The notes under the pieces: generated by a model
Told to the model about the DNA's origin: nothing
Databases searched by the model: none
Seen by the model: only the letters and a program-made list of their open reading frames with translations
Shown: positions 11,255 to 22,100 of the stretch, piece after piece
Numbering within the stretch: the stretch's first letter is position 1
Layout of the letters: every line of letters starts with the position of its first letter
Assembly: GCA_964016875.1 (NCBI GenBank)
Contig: OZ024728.1
Location: forward strand, 6,374,272 to 6,438,271
DNA length: 64,000 nt
DNA from: Fallopia convolvulus
Lineage: Eukaryota; Streptophyta; Magnoliopsida; Caryophyllales; Polygonaceae
Direction of reading: 5' to 3'
Program-made: the position numbers and the translations under genes

Positions 11255-13062
11255 TTATGGATTGCCCTCTTCTTCAGGGAAGTTGGAAGAAGGATCATCA
11301 AAATGCTCAGTGGTATCTTCATTTCCATGATCATCCTCATTGGTTGGTTCATGTGGTTGGGACTCATTACCATTGAGATATTCAGTATCATCCTTTCCTG
11401 GATCCAAATCATCATCTTCTTCTGTTGGTTCCCTTGTTGGTATAGTGAAAGGTTTCACTGTTGTTCTTGGGAATGAATTGGAAGAGGTAGTTCCATGATG
11501 GATAGGTTCCTCATCAAAGATAACATGGACACTCTCTTCAAATTTCTTGGTCCTTTTGTTGTAGACTCGGTATGCTTTGCTTTGAAGTGAGTAACCAGTG
11601 AAGATCCCTTCATCACTCCTTGGATCAAACTTTCCGAGAGCATCCTTTCCATTATTATGGATATAACACCTGCATCCAAAGACCTTAAGCTGGGAAATAT
11701 TTGGCTTTCTGCCTTTGATTAGCTCATAGGAATTTTTTAATAAAATAGGTCTAATCATAGCCCTATTAAGGATGTAAACAGAAGTGGAGATTGCTTCAGC
11801 CCAAAAGTTTGATGGAACTCCACTTTCAAGCATCATTGCTCGAGCCATATTTTCCAAGGTGCGATTTTTCCGTTCTACTACACCATTTTGTTGTGGAGTT
11901 CTTGGTGCAGAGAAGTTGTGAGAGATTCCATGTTCATTACAGAAGTTGTGGAATGCCGAGTTGTCAAACTCTGTTCCATGATCTGAGCATATGGATTTCA
12001 GTTTGGTTCATAGATTGACTTTTGTTCTTTTGATAAAGATCTCGAACTCTTTGAATGTTGTTCCTTTGGAAGACAAGAAAATAACCCAAGTGAAACGAGA
12101 AAAATCATCAATTATAACAAACATGTACCTGTTTCCACCATAGCTATATGTGTCCATTGGGCCACATAGGTCCATGTGTAGCATTTCAAGAGGTTTGGAA
12201 GTACTGACAACCTTTTTTGGCTTGAAGGAACTTCGAGTTTGTTTTCCTCTAGCACAAGCATCACACATTTTTCCTGCATCTGGATTTATCCTTGGTAACC
12301 CAACTACAAGATCTTGTAAAAACAACTTTTGAATAAGATTCAGACCCGCGTGACCAAGACATCTATGCCAAAGATCAGTATCACTTGTGGGAACTGTGAG
12401 ACACAGCTTTCTTGGAGATTGAAAATCTTGATCAACAATGTAAACATTGTTTGATCGTTTTCCTCTAAGTATAACTTTTTTGGTCTCTTTGTTCACAACT
12501 AGACACTCATTTGAATCAAAGGAAACTATGTTGTTTCCTTGATCACAAAGTTGTGCCACACATAGTAGATTATACCCAAGATCTGCTACAAGATTCACAT
12601 TATTGATTTTGATTGATTTGTTGAGCTTGACTTCTCCTGATCCTTGAATTGCTCCTTTGTTCTTGTTGCCGAAGGAAACGTTTCCTCCTTCAACCTGGGT
12701 GTTAAGCGAGGTTAGGTTGCTTCTGTTTCCTGTCATGTGGTTGGAGCATGCACTGTCTATGAACCACATACAGTTCCCCCTCGCTTTCACCTGCAAAAGA
12801 ATCAATGTTTGGTTACCCAGGCAAGATGTTCCTTGCCTGGTTCCTTACAGGGATAATAGTCAGCATAGTCTGCAATATTAACATCAACAGAGTGATAGTT
12901 CTTGTAGACTTTAGAGCGTGACATTCTGTTGTTGTTCCAGTTCATGTGATCCCCTGAGAAACTGACTTTTCTGTTTGGACATTGTTCCTTGTAATGACCA
13001 TGATTTCCACATGTCCAACATGTTTTGTAATATTCTCCTAGATAAAACTTAAGATGAGGCCT
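11255..13062 (-). pseudogene. Copia zinc knuckle 2, protease and integrase, broken
   Basis: Right after the stop that ends the gag block comes a second CCHC knuckle (CWTCGNHGHYKEQCP). The protease follows with WFIDSACSNHMTG, where Copia proteases normally have D-S-G, so the catalytic Gly reads Ala. Integrase follows with an H-H-C-C zinc site (HRCLGHAG ... CDACARGK) and a D-D-E core: MDLCGP, SDHGTEFDN and VVERKN. A TGA at 12008-12010 splits integrase between the first and second Asp. A stop at 11255 ends the acidic C-terminal tail. Confidence 0.88.
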
Positions 13063-14403
13063 CTAAATTCTATTTTTCTCGACAGTTTCCTTGCTTGGTC
13101 CTCTGGAACCATTTCCCTTAGCTATTTTGACATGTATCTTATGAGAGTTGTTCCCAGTGTAGTAGTCCCTTTCCTCTTTGGTTCCACTCTCTAGAACTCT
13201 AATTTTCTCTTCTAGATGGGAATTTTTCATTTTCTCAGTTTGTAATTCTAGGGCTCTACTTTCACTTAGCTCTCTCTGAGTAAGAGTCTTTTGATCATTT
13301 CCAGAGTCTACTTTAGAGTATCCTATCCCATGTCTAGAGGGAACAAACATGACTTTAGGAATCTCGACAACTTTCTTTCCCTCATTTATTTCTAGCTTCT
13401 TAATAAGGGTTTCCTTCTCTGAGGTAACAGTAGCAAGCACAAAGATGAGCTCATTTTTAGCAGTTATTACAAAGTCAAGATCCTTTCTCAGTTTATCACA
13501 CACTGAACATTCAACAGATTCATTGTGTTCCAATTCAAGTTCCTTTTCAGCAACATCACTCTCTAATTTAAGACAATGCTCTTCAATTTTACACATTTCC
13601 TTTTGAAGTTTCATATTGTCTTTAACAAGTTTAGAAAGTATACGAATAAGATCAGATTTAGAGTATTTATCAAAGCAACTAGTTAGAGTTAGAAAACTCA
13701 CATCCTCTTGTGGTTCCTTCGGTTCTCCTTTGATTGCCATAGCACACATATTTGGTGTAGTCCATGCCTCAGGATCTTCATCTTTTGAATCATCCCATGT
13801 TGCTATGTATGCTTTGTTTCCAGACTTGTTTTCATCATTTCCTAGAGGACATGCTTTAGCATAGTGACCCTTCTTGAAACATTTGAAACAAGTAATATCC
13901 TTGGAATCCTTTTCCCCGGACCTGTTGTAATCTCTTGAGTGATTGTTCCCTCCATAGTTCTTTTGGAACTTTCCCTTTTTGTAGAGATTTCGTAATGCCT
14001 TCGTGATGAGCACTATGTCATCCTCTTCCTCATCTTCAAATTCTTCACATTGTTCCTGGACAGACTTAAGTACTTTCTCAAGCTTAAGTGCAATTCCTTT
14101 TTCAGGTTTGTCTTGAGCTTTGTCAGAGTTCCTCCTTCTCTCATACGTCTTCAATTTCCCAAAGATCTCATGAAGCATGAGATTCCTGTTGGATGGATTC
14201 TCTCTGAACGTTGTTCGATCATGAGTCCATTCTCCGGAAAGACCATCTATCACCTTCTTGACTTTCATTCGTTCTGTGACTTCATTCTCTGAAATTCCCA
14301 AAGTATCAAGTTTGGTGAGTAGTCCTTCGAAGCGAAACTGATAAGATGATACAGTTTCTCCAAGTTCCATCATGAAGTTATAGAACTCCTGACGAATATC
14401 CAT
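13063..14403 (-). pseudogene. Copia gag C-terminal part
   Basis: A 446-codon open block. Residues 1-90 match the conserved plant Copia gag domain (FYNFMMELGETVSSYQFRF, then KVIDGLSGEWTHDRTTFREN). A CCHC zinc knuckle lies at about residues 172-185 (CFKCFKKGHYAKACP). A long charged stretch, probably coiled coil, follows at about 250-330 (KLVKDNMKLQKEMCKIEEH). It ends at TAG 13063-13065, and the same frame then continues into the second zinc knuckle. The apparent N-terminus is not native: the gag gene is cut here by the hAT element at 14407-16120. Confidence 0.88.
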
Positions 14404-14406
14404 CTG

Positions 14407-16120
14407 TAGACATGTACAAGTCCGGGCCAGCCCGCCCGGCCCGGCCCGCTTAAAACACGGGCTTGGGCATTGAAATTAGCCCGAAAGGCCCGGTCCGACC
14501 CGGCCCGTAAAATATGGGATCGGGCTTGGACAACGAAAAAAGCCCGTTTACCCGGCCCGGCCCGTATATATTATATATAATTTATTAATATATTATATCA
14601 TTAATTTATATAATTTATTAATATATTATATCCTTAATTTATAATCTAAACTCAATCAAATATGGACTATTCTGAAGAATGAGATGTTACAGAATTCGGT
14701 TATAAACAAGTCTACTTAAGTAGTTATATAAACTCAATCAAATATAGATGTGTTCCGATTGGTTTCGATTGATTGAGTTTAGATTCTAACTACTTAAGTA
14801 GACTTGTTCATTAGTGAGATGGCAGACTTAAGTAGTTATAAATTTTATATATAATTTATATTTTATAATAATATTAAGGCGAAATTAATTCAAATATTAC
14901 AACCTTTGAGGGGGTGTGTAAACGATGACACAATCTTTGGGGGTGTGAATTTAATATCACGACCTTAGTTAAAATAGTCAAAACGCTATCATAAGCCCAT
15001 CGCCGGTGCACAAATCGTATGAGTTGGATATCGGAAAAATGACTTGGCATGTCTAGGTGGCATAAAGTGTAACGTGAGGGGCATAGGATCATTTTATATT
15101 ATTGATTACATTTTTCTCTTTTCTTTGTACTCATTATTATTTATTATATTTATCCATTTTGTTTTTTAAACATGATAAATTTAAAATTTTGAGCACTCTT
15201 TCTACTATTTTTATGCCTCATTCCAATATTTTTTTTCTCTAAATTTTCAACTTAAGTTATGATCCGAGCAAAAAAAACCCAGCACCTACTCATAAAACGA
15301 GTAATTAAGATATATAACCTGAGTAAATATAATAAATAATAATGATGAGTGCCTCATTCTACTATTTTTATTCCTCATTCCAATATTTTTGAGTACCTAC
15401 TCTTTCTACTATTTTAAGCACTCTTTCTACTATTTTTATGCCTCATTATTATTTATTATATTCACTCATTTTTACCCATGTTATATATCTTAATTACTCG
15501 TTTTATTAGTAGGTGCTGGTTTTTTTTTTTTGCCCGGATCATAACTTAAGTTGAAAATTTAGAAAAAAAATATTGGAATGAGGCATAAAAATAGTAGAAA
15601 GAGTTCTCAAAATTTTAAATTTATCATGTTAAAAAACAAAATGGATAAATATAATAAAGAATAATGAGTACAAAGAAAAGAGAAAAATGTAATCAACAAT
15701 ATAAAATGATACTATGCCCCCTCACGTCATTTTATGCCACCTAGACATGCCAAGTCATTTTTCCGATATCCAACTCATACGATTTGTGCACCGGCGATAG
15801 GCTTATGATAGCGTTTTGACTATTTTAACTAAGGTCGTGATATTGAATTCACACCCCCAAAGGTTGTGTCACCGTTTACACACCCCCTCAAAGGTTGTAA
15901 TATTTGAATTAATTTCGCCTAATATTAATATCATTTATAATTTATAATAATATTAATATATTATATATATAATTTATATTGCGGGCCGGGCTAGCCCGTG
16001 ACTGCCCGGCACGTGTTTGTGGGCGGGTATGGACAAAAAAATAGGCCCGAATTACCGGGTCGGGCCCTGTGGACAAAATTTTTTTTTAGCCCGGCTCGAA
16101 CCCGCCCATGTACAAGTCTA
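14407..16120. mobile_element. Non-autonomous hAT element inserted in gag (1,714 bp with nested insert)
   Basis: The 8 bp repeat tccatctg flanks it (14399-14406 and 16121-16128). Terminal inverted repeats begin TAGACATGTACAAGTC on the left and, reverse-complemented, TAGACTTGTACATG on the right; TAGAC-type ends and 8 bp duplications are typical of hAT. Both ends are packed with cccggcccggcccg-type motifs, while the core is AT-rich. It has no transposase frame. Most of its length is a second element at 14878-15919. Without the nested insert it would be about 660 bp. Confidence 0.85.
14878..15919. mobile_element. Foldback Mutator-like MITE nested in the hAT element (1,042 bp)
   Basis: The 9 bp repeat taatattaa flanks it exactly (14869-14877 and 15920-15928); 9 bp is the hallmark of the Mutator superfamily. 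Ends are GGCGAAATTAATTC and its reverse complement. The two arms (about 14878-15345 and 15445-15919) are nearly perfect inverted copies, so the element is one long hairpin with a loop of about 100 bp. There is no coding capacity. Arm differences are few, so it looks younger than its host elements. Confidence 0.85.
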
Positions 16121-16128
16121 TCCATCTG

Positions 16129-16500
16129 GTGATCTTCCTTTAGATCTGAACTTCCCATGTGCATCTGCTCGATTGCAGCCCATATTTCCTTAGCAGTTTT
16201 CAGGTTTCCTACCTTGGCTGAGTCTATTTCACTCATGGCGTTGTTGAGGTACATCTTTGCTTTGAAGTTGGCCTCCATACACTTCCATTCGTTTGGTCCC
16301 CATTTGGTGAGGTCATTCTCGATGGTTGGATTGATGGTGAAGTTCCCTCTCTCGATTACTGCCCATGCCTGGTAATCGTGACTTTGCATCCAGTCTTTCA
16401 TTAGTCCCTGCGATCGCTCAAATCGTCCTTCAATTAGCCTAGGTGGTTTGTTGTTTCCGTGTCCGACAGCACTAAGATTTGAAGACATTTCCGTAGACAT
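16129..16500 (-). pseudogene. Copia gag N-terminal part
   Basis: Starts at ATG 16500-16498 (MSTEMSSNLSAVGHG), about 37 bases inside the primer site. It runs through KPPRLIEGRFERSQGLMKDW, a Copia gag (UBN2-type) N-terminal motif, to the hAT target site at 16121-16128. The frame would continue into the block that starts at about 14403. The residues after the junction in the present frame come from the transposon. Confidence 0.85.
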
Positions 16501-16536
16501 CCTGCAAGCTTTTACAGAAAATCTAGAGCACCAACA

Positions 16537-16547
16537 CTCTGATACCA
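16537..16547 (-). promoter_or_regulatory. Primer binding site, tRNA-Met type
   Basis: Reads TGGTATCAGAG on the minus strand, two bases inside the 5' LTR. It matches the 3' end of initiator tRNA-Met, the usual primer of plant Copia elements. Confidence 0.85.
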
Positions 16548-16549
16548 AT

Positions 16550-17435
16550 TGTAGGATCGTAGATCTGTGTTAGTAAGATAGATCGGGAACTGTTCCAGAG
16601 ACAGTTCCCTTACGCAGCGGAATAAAGTAACACAAAAAGTAAGTTGTAGAACAGATGCAAAGACACGGTTCCTTATAGAGGAACCTCTACAACCAACTAG
16701 CTGGAGAGTAAACCTCTACCTCCCTTGGAGGATTTTGAACACGCACTATATTTAGATTGATAGATCTCAGGATACACAATACAAAGACGAACTTATCTAT
16801 TGTTCGTAAACACACTTACAAGCAATACTAACGACTAAGTCATTATGAATCCTAGATGTAAACGCAATCAATATAGTATGTGAACCTGACTCATTCTGTG
16901 TGCAGTTCCCTTTAGCACAGGAACCAACTCTCCAAGTTGATGGCGATCTTCACGCAGTTCCCATCATTTGGATATGAAAACCTTCCTTCTCCGGTCACTG
17001 GTTCATCGTCTTCACTGAGTTAGCTCGAGCTCTCTCTTTCTCTCTGTGGGTCTCGTATTTTTCTTCTTCGAGAGCTACTAAACCTAGCTACGTCGCTTTC
17101 TATTTATAGAGGTTGCCACTTTTATCTTGACGCCTTTACCCTTTTTGTCTTGAGGAGTACGACACTATTCAAAAAGACTAGCGCACCCTTTTTCATCTTT
17201 TTCTTCTCGGAACTTGGCTTGCCGCCCAAGACAATAGTGAAAAGTCCTTTATATCCTTTAAGATAGTTGCCACGTACTCAGATGGCTTCATGGGGAATGT
17301 TTCCCTTGCTTTTCTTGTAAACTTGTATCTTTCCTGAGATCACTTGTATAGGGAATTAGTTCTATCTGTTTGTCATTATCAAAACTTCGATTACTCGAAT
17401 AGAGAAACCATTGTTACAGTGTTAGTTCCTTAACA
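16550..17435 (-). repeat. 5' LTR of the Copia element (886 bp)
   Basis: Same TG...CA limits as the left copy. It is followed by ctgaa, which does not match the atgtt before the left LTR, so no 5 bp target duplication is visible. Confidence 0.92.
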
Positions 17436-17530
17436 CTGAATTAGTTCTACCTAACCATTTGTAGATATTAATATTATTAACTAAGCTGGTTTCGTAATAC
17501 TCCGTAGTATAGCTCCGTCACAATGATATA

Positions 17531-17772
17531 CTCCATCTGTTTTACAAGTTCATCGACAAATTCGTACATATATTAAGGGCAAAAAAAATTCCCAAAATTC
17601 CCTCTATTAAAAATTAGCTCTTACTCGTAAGAGATGTTTTGGAGAGAAGTGTATATGATTAATGTGGTATAATTATTATAAGTATAAATGAAAAAAATAG
17701 ACAAAATTCTTATATGGACATCTATTATAGAAAAAAGAGTCTTTATAGACGTCTATTTTGAAACGGATGGAG
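17531..17772. mobile_element. Stowaway-like MITE (242 bp)
   Basis: Ends are CTCCATCTGTTTTAC and, at the right, GAAACGGATGGAG, flanked by TA on both sides. This is the CTCCNTCCGTTTC terminus of plant Stowaway (Tc1/Mariner) MITEs. No ORF. Confidence 0.85.
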
Positions 17773-18627
17773 TACATTTGTGAAAGATTGTTATCCCACA
17801 TGAATTCTTATATAACTTGCCCAACATATATACCCTTGGGCTACTCCTCATATTGCCCAATTGGTTTTAGGATGGAACCCCACAGACTTATGTGTTGGGA
17901 CTAACGCGCTTATGCGCATGAACCGACGTGGAGTATACGTCATACTAGCCCACCGAAATTTAACAATATTTTATGTATACGGGTAGCGTCCAAAGTCCAA
18001 ACTAATACTCCGTATATACACTATTTTTTTGGTGAGAATATATACACTATTTTTTAGTGACAAGATTAATATTGAACGTTATTAAAGCAATTTAAACGAT
18101 CTTGTATAAATAGGATTGAAACAAAAACTGATAATCTAATGTCAATGTGTCAAGATTAATATTGAACGTCATCAATGCTCTTAAAAAATAATATTTTGTA
18201 GATTTTAGGGTATCTATATTATCTTGTATGTCAGTTAAGAAAAGACTTTTGAAGTCTATCTATTGAAAATTTCCACATTGTTAATAGTCAAAAAAGATTT
18301 TAAAATCTAAAATTTCCATTTAGAACCTTATATGGTTCTTGTACACAATAATTTGTCAAATCTTTAGGGATATTTAACTATGTAACTAATTAACAAAGTT
18401 GTGAATTAATTTACCCTTTAACATGTAGTCAAGCAGTTAAGATTTCATGATAATATACCACGGAATCTTAGTTTTTAACTCTCCTAGAAAAGGGGAAAAA
18501 AATACAAAGTTGTGAGTTTAGGTCAGAATCTTTGTCATCAAAATCTCAAAACTTCTCAGGTGATAGCAGTATAGCACTAGTCCCCAAGGATATTTTAAGA
18601 TGTACAAGTCACAAACCGAGCATCATA
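17773..18627. other. Non-coding region
   Basis: AT-rich, with no gene recognised. It contains the tiny insertion at 18013-18050, listed separately. Confidence 0.5.
18013..18050 (-). mobile_element. Ultra-short LINE tail with target duplication
   Basis: tatatacactat followed by T's occurs at 18013-18024 and again at 18039-18050. The bases between read TTCTCACC then A's on the minus strand. The exact edge is blurred because the target itself is T-rich. Confidence 0.5.
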
Positions 18628-19028
18628 TAGACCTGGGTCCGGTTCCGGAACCGGCGGTTCCGGTTCCTCGGAACCATGGAACCGGAACCGGCCTTGGCCC
18701 GGTTCCCCGGTTTCGGTCCCGGTTCCGGTTCCGGCCGGTTCCGAGGCCGGTTCCTCCCGGTTCCGGTTCCGGTTCGGAACCGGCAATAATAAAAAAAATT
18801 TAAAAATAAATAAATTTTGACCTCTGGAAGAAAATCGCGGTCGCGGTCCAATGGGCCGCGATCGCGGTCACCCAAATCGTGGTTTGGAACCGCCGGTTTC
18901 CCGGTTCCGGGGGTGGACGAACCGGAACCGTCCCGGGAACCGGACCCGGCGGTTCCGGTTCCGGCCGGTTTCCCGCCGGTTCCGGGACCGCCGGTTCGCC
19001 GGTTCCCCCGGAACCGGACCCAGGTCTA
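18628..19028. mobile_element. Non-autonomous hAT element filled with GGTTCCGG motifs (401 bp)
   Basis: Terminal inverted repeats TAGACCTGGGTCCGGTTCC (left) and GGAACCGGACCCAGGTCTA (right) are perfect inverses. The 8 bp flanks are gcatcata (18620-18627) and gcctcata (19029-19036), one mismatch. Nearly all of the interior is ggttccgg/ccggaacc units in both orientations around a short AT-rich core (about 18785-18825). It encodes no transposase; the arginine- and proline-rich frames it creates on both strands are by-products of the repeat. Confidence 0.85.
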
Positions 19029-19029
19029 G

Positions 19030-19080
19030 CCTCATATACATAGTCATTCTTTTTTTTTGGTTGAACCCTCATATAGTCAT
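19030..19080 (-). mobile_element. Ultra-short LINE tail beside the hAT element
   Basis: cctcatata-cata-gtcat (19030-19047) and cctcatatagtcat (19067-19080) flank a 19 bp insert that on the minus strand reads GTTCAACC followed by A's. The copies differ by a 4 bp gap, so the duplication is less certain than in the others. Confidence 0.4.
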
Positions 19081-19859
19081 ATTTATCCATTTTATCCTAA
19101 CTACTTTCCTTCTTATTAAAAAAAAAACAATGTCATCCCTACTGATCATTGCTGTCACTATGGCTACTGAATCTGTTACACTAACACAATACACACTAAA
19201 AGTAGGCTTTGGGAACATATGATATATATTGTGGTAGCTAGAAGCTGATGCCGACTTCCTTAGCTTACTAGTTACTACGTCTTCTTTTCACTCAGACGAT
19301 CGATAAAATATACGAAAGTTAAAACTTTAAAGGAGGAATCAACCCAAAAAAAACTTTAAAAAAGGGTAGAAATTAAATCAGCAAGACTATTAAAAAGTTG
19401 GTTTGCTAATAAGAAGTCAGCTTGCTGACAAATAATTAACCACAGGCCGTGACAATTCATAACAGACTTGAAGTCATGGCAGCTGCTATGATAAGTCACC
19501 ACAGCCGATGAAGCAGTCACTTTTCAGTCTGTTTTAGATGTTATACTTGTGGGTAAATTCTCTCTAACTTACTATATATTTTTATGCGGAAAGGATTAAG
19601 AAGATCGAGTAGTCTAGAGTCTAGACCAAAATGGGCTTAAGCCAAATGTTGCAAACTTGGCAACGGATTGTCTTGCAAATCACTCTTTAGTAGCCAATTA
19701 ATGTTGCTTATACGTACTAAATTTCACTAATCTCCTCATTTCTTAGTTTCAATCTTTAGCATGGATAATGTAGCTCACTATGAGCATAATACTTGTATCT
19801 AATTCCTAATAAATTTGCAGGGACTTTAATTATTTCTCGTTTCTTGATTATCAACAAAT
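19081..19859. other. Non-coding region
   Basis: No gene or repeat recognised. Confidence 0.5.
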
Positions 19860-20557
19860 GACTAAGGAGACTTTTCAGCCTATTTTGGAGAAGATATCGA
19901 CTAGACCAAATGGTTGGAAGGGTGTGTTCTCAGCCTTGCATGTCGAGTAACCCTTGGAAAGACAGTTATTTCATCCATTCTAATTTACTCTATGGTAATT
20001 GGGAAGTTGCCCAATGCCGTTTGTCAGAAAATTGATTCTACTACTAGCTCATTCATTTGGGGTGGGGCAGAGGACCATAAACGAATACATCGTGTGAGGT
20101 GGAATGATTTATGTAAACCTAGGAGTAGTGGGGCTCTTGGCTTTCGCTCTTATTAATTGGGTAAGTTGAAATTGCGTTTCGTGACAAAAAAAATAATAAG
20201 TTAATTGTTGATGTGTTAAGAGCCAAGTACGTCGGTACTTCTCTTTGTGACAAGGCTAGTCCATCTTATGTTTGGAAGAGCCTTCAAGAAGGAGTCCACA
20301 AGATGGTGATTCGTGGGGCTCGGTGGTGTGTTGGCAATGGCATTTCGGTTCGTTTTTTGACAAATTGTTGGCCGATGGAGGATTGCATGGTGGTGCATGC
20401 TTTAGTAACAATTGCTCATGAGTGAATGAGGCTCACTATGTAGATTTTTGGTTGGATGGCGTGGATTGGAAATGGGAGATCATATCTCCTTTCTTGCCAA
20501 CGACGGTGGTGCTATATCTGCGAGCGAGAAAGAAGAAATACGACGACACAAATTGCA
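19860..20557 (+). pseudogene. LINE ORF2 fragment, end of reverse transcriptase domain
   Basis: Frames 19914-20156 and 20213-20425 together follow the plant LINE pattern: W-K ... LSLACRVTLGKTVISSILIYS, then a K-I-D ... FIWGG block, H-R-V-R-W-N-D-L-C-P-R (here LCKPRSSGALGFRS), then MLRAKYVG and a GARWCVGNGISVRF block. A W-K-W-E-I-I-S motif at about 20465 follows. Stops and a frame change break it, and it ends abruptly at a hairpin. Confidence 0.8.
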
Positions 20558-20635
20558 TTGATCATGTTTGACATCCTCTGCTTTCTGGCCCACTTCAGAG
20601 TGGGTCAGAAAGCAGAGGATGTCAAACATGATCAA
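20558..20635. repeat. Near-perfect hairpin, 37 bp arms, 4 bp loop
   Basis: Arms 20558-20594 and 20599-20635 are inverted copies with one mismatch. The left arm begins ttgatcatgtttgacatcc. It lies exactly between a plus-strand LINE fragment and a minus-strand one. Confidence 0.9.
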
Positions 20636-20639
20636 CTCA

Positions 20640-21115
20640 ATCTCTCACGAGCAGCGCCGGTCACCAAAGATGGCTTAACCAGTTGTAGAGTATCACCCTC
20701 AATTTGGATATGGGAAATGCCACGTCATGTGTCTTCAAGAATTCCCCGTCCAAGAGCGATGGCCTCGGTAATCAAAACGGACCGTCTGTCGATAAGTCCA
20801 CCGTCGAAATGGATAGGCGAATAAGAGTGGTCACCCAGGATGAAACCGACAAAAGACACATCATCTGAACTAACTGCACCATCAAAATTAAGCTTAATGA
20901 AGTTATGTTTACGATTTTCCCATTGTGCCTTTGTTCTTATTTTCATCCCTTTAGGGACATCCGAACCATGAGGAGGCTCCTCAAGTTCGTTGACGATTTT
21001 CCATTTTTCTAATCATTAATGTGGGAGCGGATAAACTCACAAATGTTATTTTGCGTTTGTGAATTCTGCACAATTGTTGTCAAAAACTTTTCTATTTCTG
21101 AAGTATCAAATGCAC
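20640..21115 (-). pseudogene. LINE RNase H fragment
   Basis: The frame 20946-20725 starts an RNase H (RVT_3 type) domain: KLNFDGAVSSDDVSFVGFIL with the first catalytic Asp, then a basic patch and ITEAIALGRGIL with the Glu. The later part of the domain is missing because the fragment stops at the hairpin. The upstream linker is traceable to about 21115 with a stop. Confidence 0.7.
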
Positions 21116-21186
21116 CACTAAAATACTGATTAATATTTTAATTTCGGCTTTAGACGTTATAGAGCAAATATACTCTTAATAATTAG

Positions 21187-22100
21187 TGTGGTTTTTATTT
21201 TTTTTGGTAGAAGGAGAGGCCGTACTCTCCGGCCTCTCAAGGAGGCGTTTTATTAATGAATAAAAAGGGCTAAGTGTTCCTCAAGCGGGGGATAGCCCGA
21301 CCCCTTACATCGTTCATAAGCGATAAATTAATCCCCTCAGGCGGGGCAAGCAATACATGGATACCTAACGGAAAAGAGTAAGCAAGAGATGCGAGGCGAT
21401 CGGCAACCGTATTCGCCTCTCGGTACACATGACGGAATCGGACAATCCAATCCCTACAAATAAAGCCTTGGCATTGCAACATCAGGCTAAATAACGGATG
21501 ACATTTGTTTATCCTAGAATTTAAAATATTAAGAACTAAACAAGAATCAACCTCAACCATCACCCTTCTATGACCTTGCTCTCAGGCTAAATGAAGACCG
21601 CTCCGAACTCCCCAAAGCTCTGCCATCGGAACCGAGCACGCCCCGATGTTATGCACGAATCCACTAATCCATTGACCATTACTATTCCTGATGATTCCAC
21701 CAGCTGCCGCTAAATTGGTATCTCGAACCGACCCGTCCGTGTTCAATTTAACCCAACCTTCTTCAGGAGCCTCCCAAGCCACCTCCTGCAAACGATTTCT
21801 CAACCTAATGGAATTCAAATTGATATTACCTCTAGCCTGAGCGTAATCCCTGGAATATTCCATGATAGCAGCCGAGGTCTTTGGCACCTGTAGCTCCTCT
21901 CTGAAAACTTTCGCGTTCCGCCATCGCCATATCCACCAAAGGGCAGTGCTGAAAATATCCCTCCAATCCAGCGTCTCCATTGACCCATTGCACATAATGT
22001 TGCAGCGTAACCATGTAGCGAATGGAAGCTGAAAAAAAGAATGACACTGATCAGTAGCATACAATTCAGTCCAAACATTATTAATTGAATCACCTTTTGG
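21187..22100 (-). mobile_element. 5'-truncated LINE, RNase H end with A-tail
   Basis: The minus-strand frame 22064-21582 encodes a W-W-I-W-R-W-R-N zinc-like lead, then LNTDGSVRDTNLAAAGGIIR (RNase H Asp) and a later A-E-L-W-G (Glu). After a stop, frame 21563-21270 continues with VEVDSCLVLNIL and HVYREANTVADRLA, the rest of the domain. The 3' end on the minus strand is TTCTACC followed by an A-rich tail at about 21187-21210. It is a separate insertion from the fragment at 20640. No clear target duplication was found. Confidence 0.8.

Larger units (their letters stand above)
5240..17435 (-). mobile_element. Sirevirus-like Ty1/Copia LTR retrotransposon, interrupted
   Basis: Two direct LTRs (5240-6123 and 16550-17435) enclose, in minus-strand order, gag, protease, integrase, reverse transcriptase and RNase H, which is the Copia order. 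A long extra open region lies between RNase H and the 3' LTR. A tRNA-Met type primer site lies next to the right LTR, and several C-rich runs (polypurine on the minus strand) lie before the left LTR. The extra 3' gene and several polypurine-like tracts are known traits of the Sirevirus lineage (SIRE1/Maximus type). The element is dead: in-frame stops at 13063, 12008, 11255 and near 10863, plus frame breaks and nested insertions. By eye the LTRs differ at roughly 30 of 885 positions. Confidence 0.92.

Noticed and set aside
18600..19222. Arginine/proline-rich frames on both strands
   Set aside because: By-products of the GC-rich hAT interior, where the same repeat has no stops in several frames. 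No ATG context or family.
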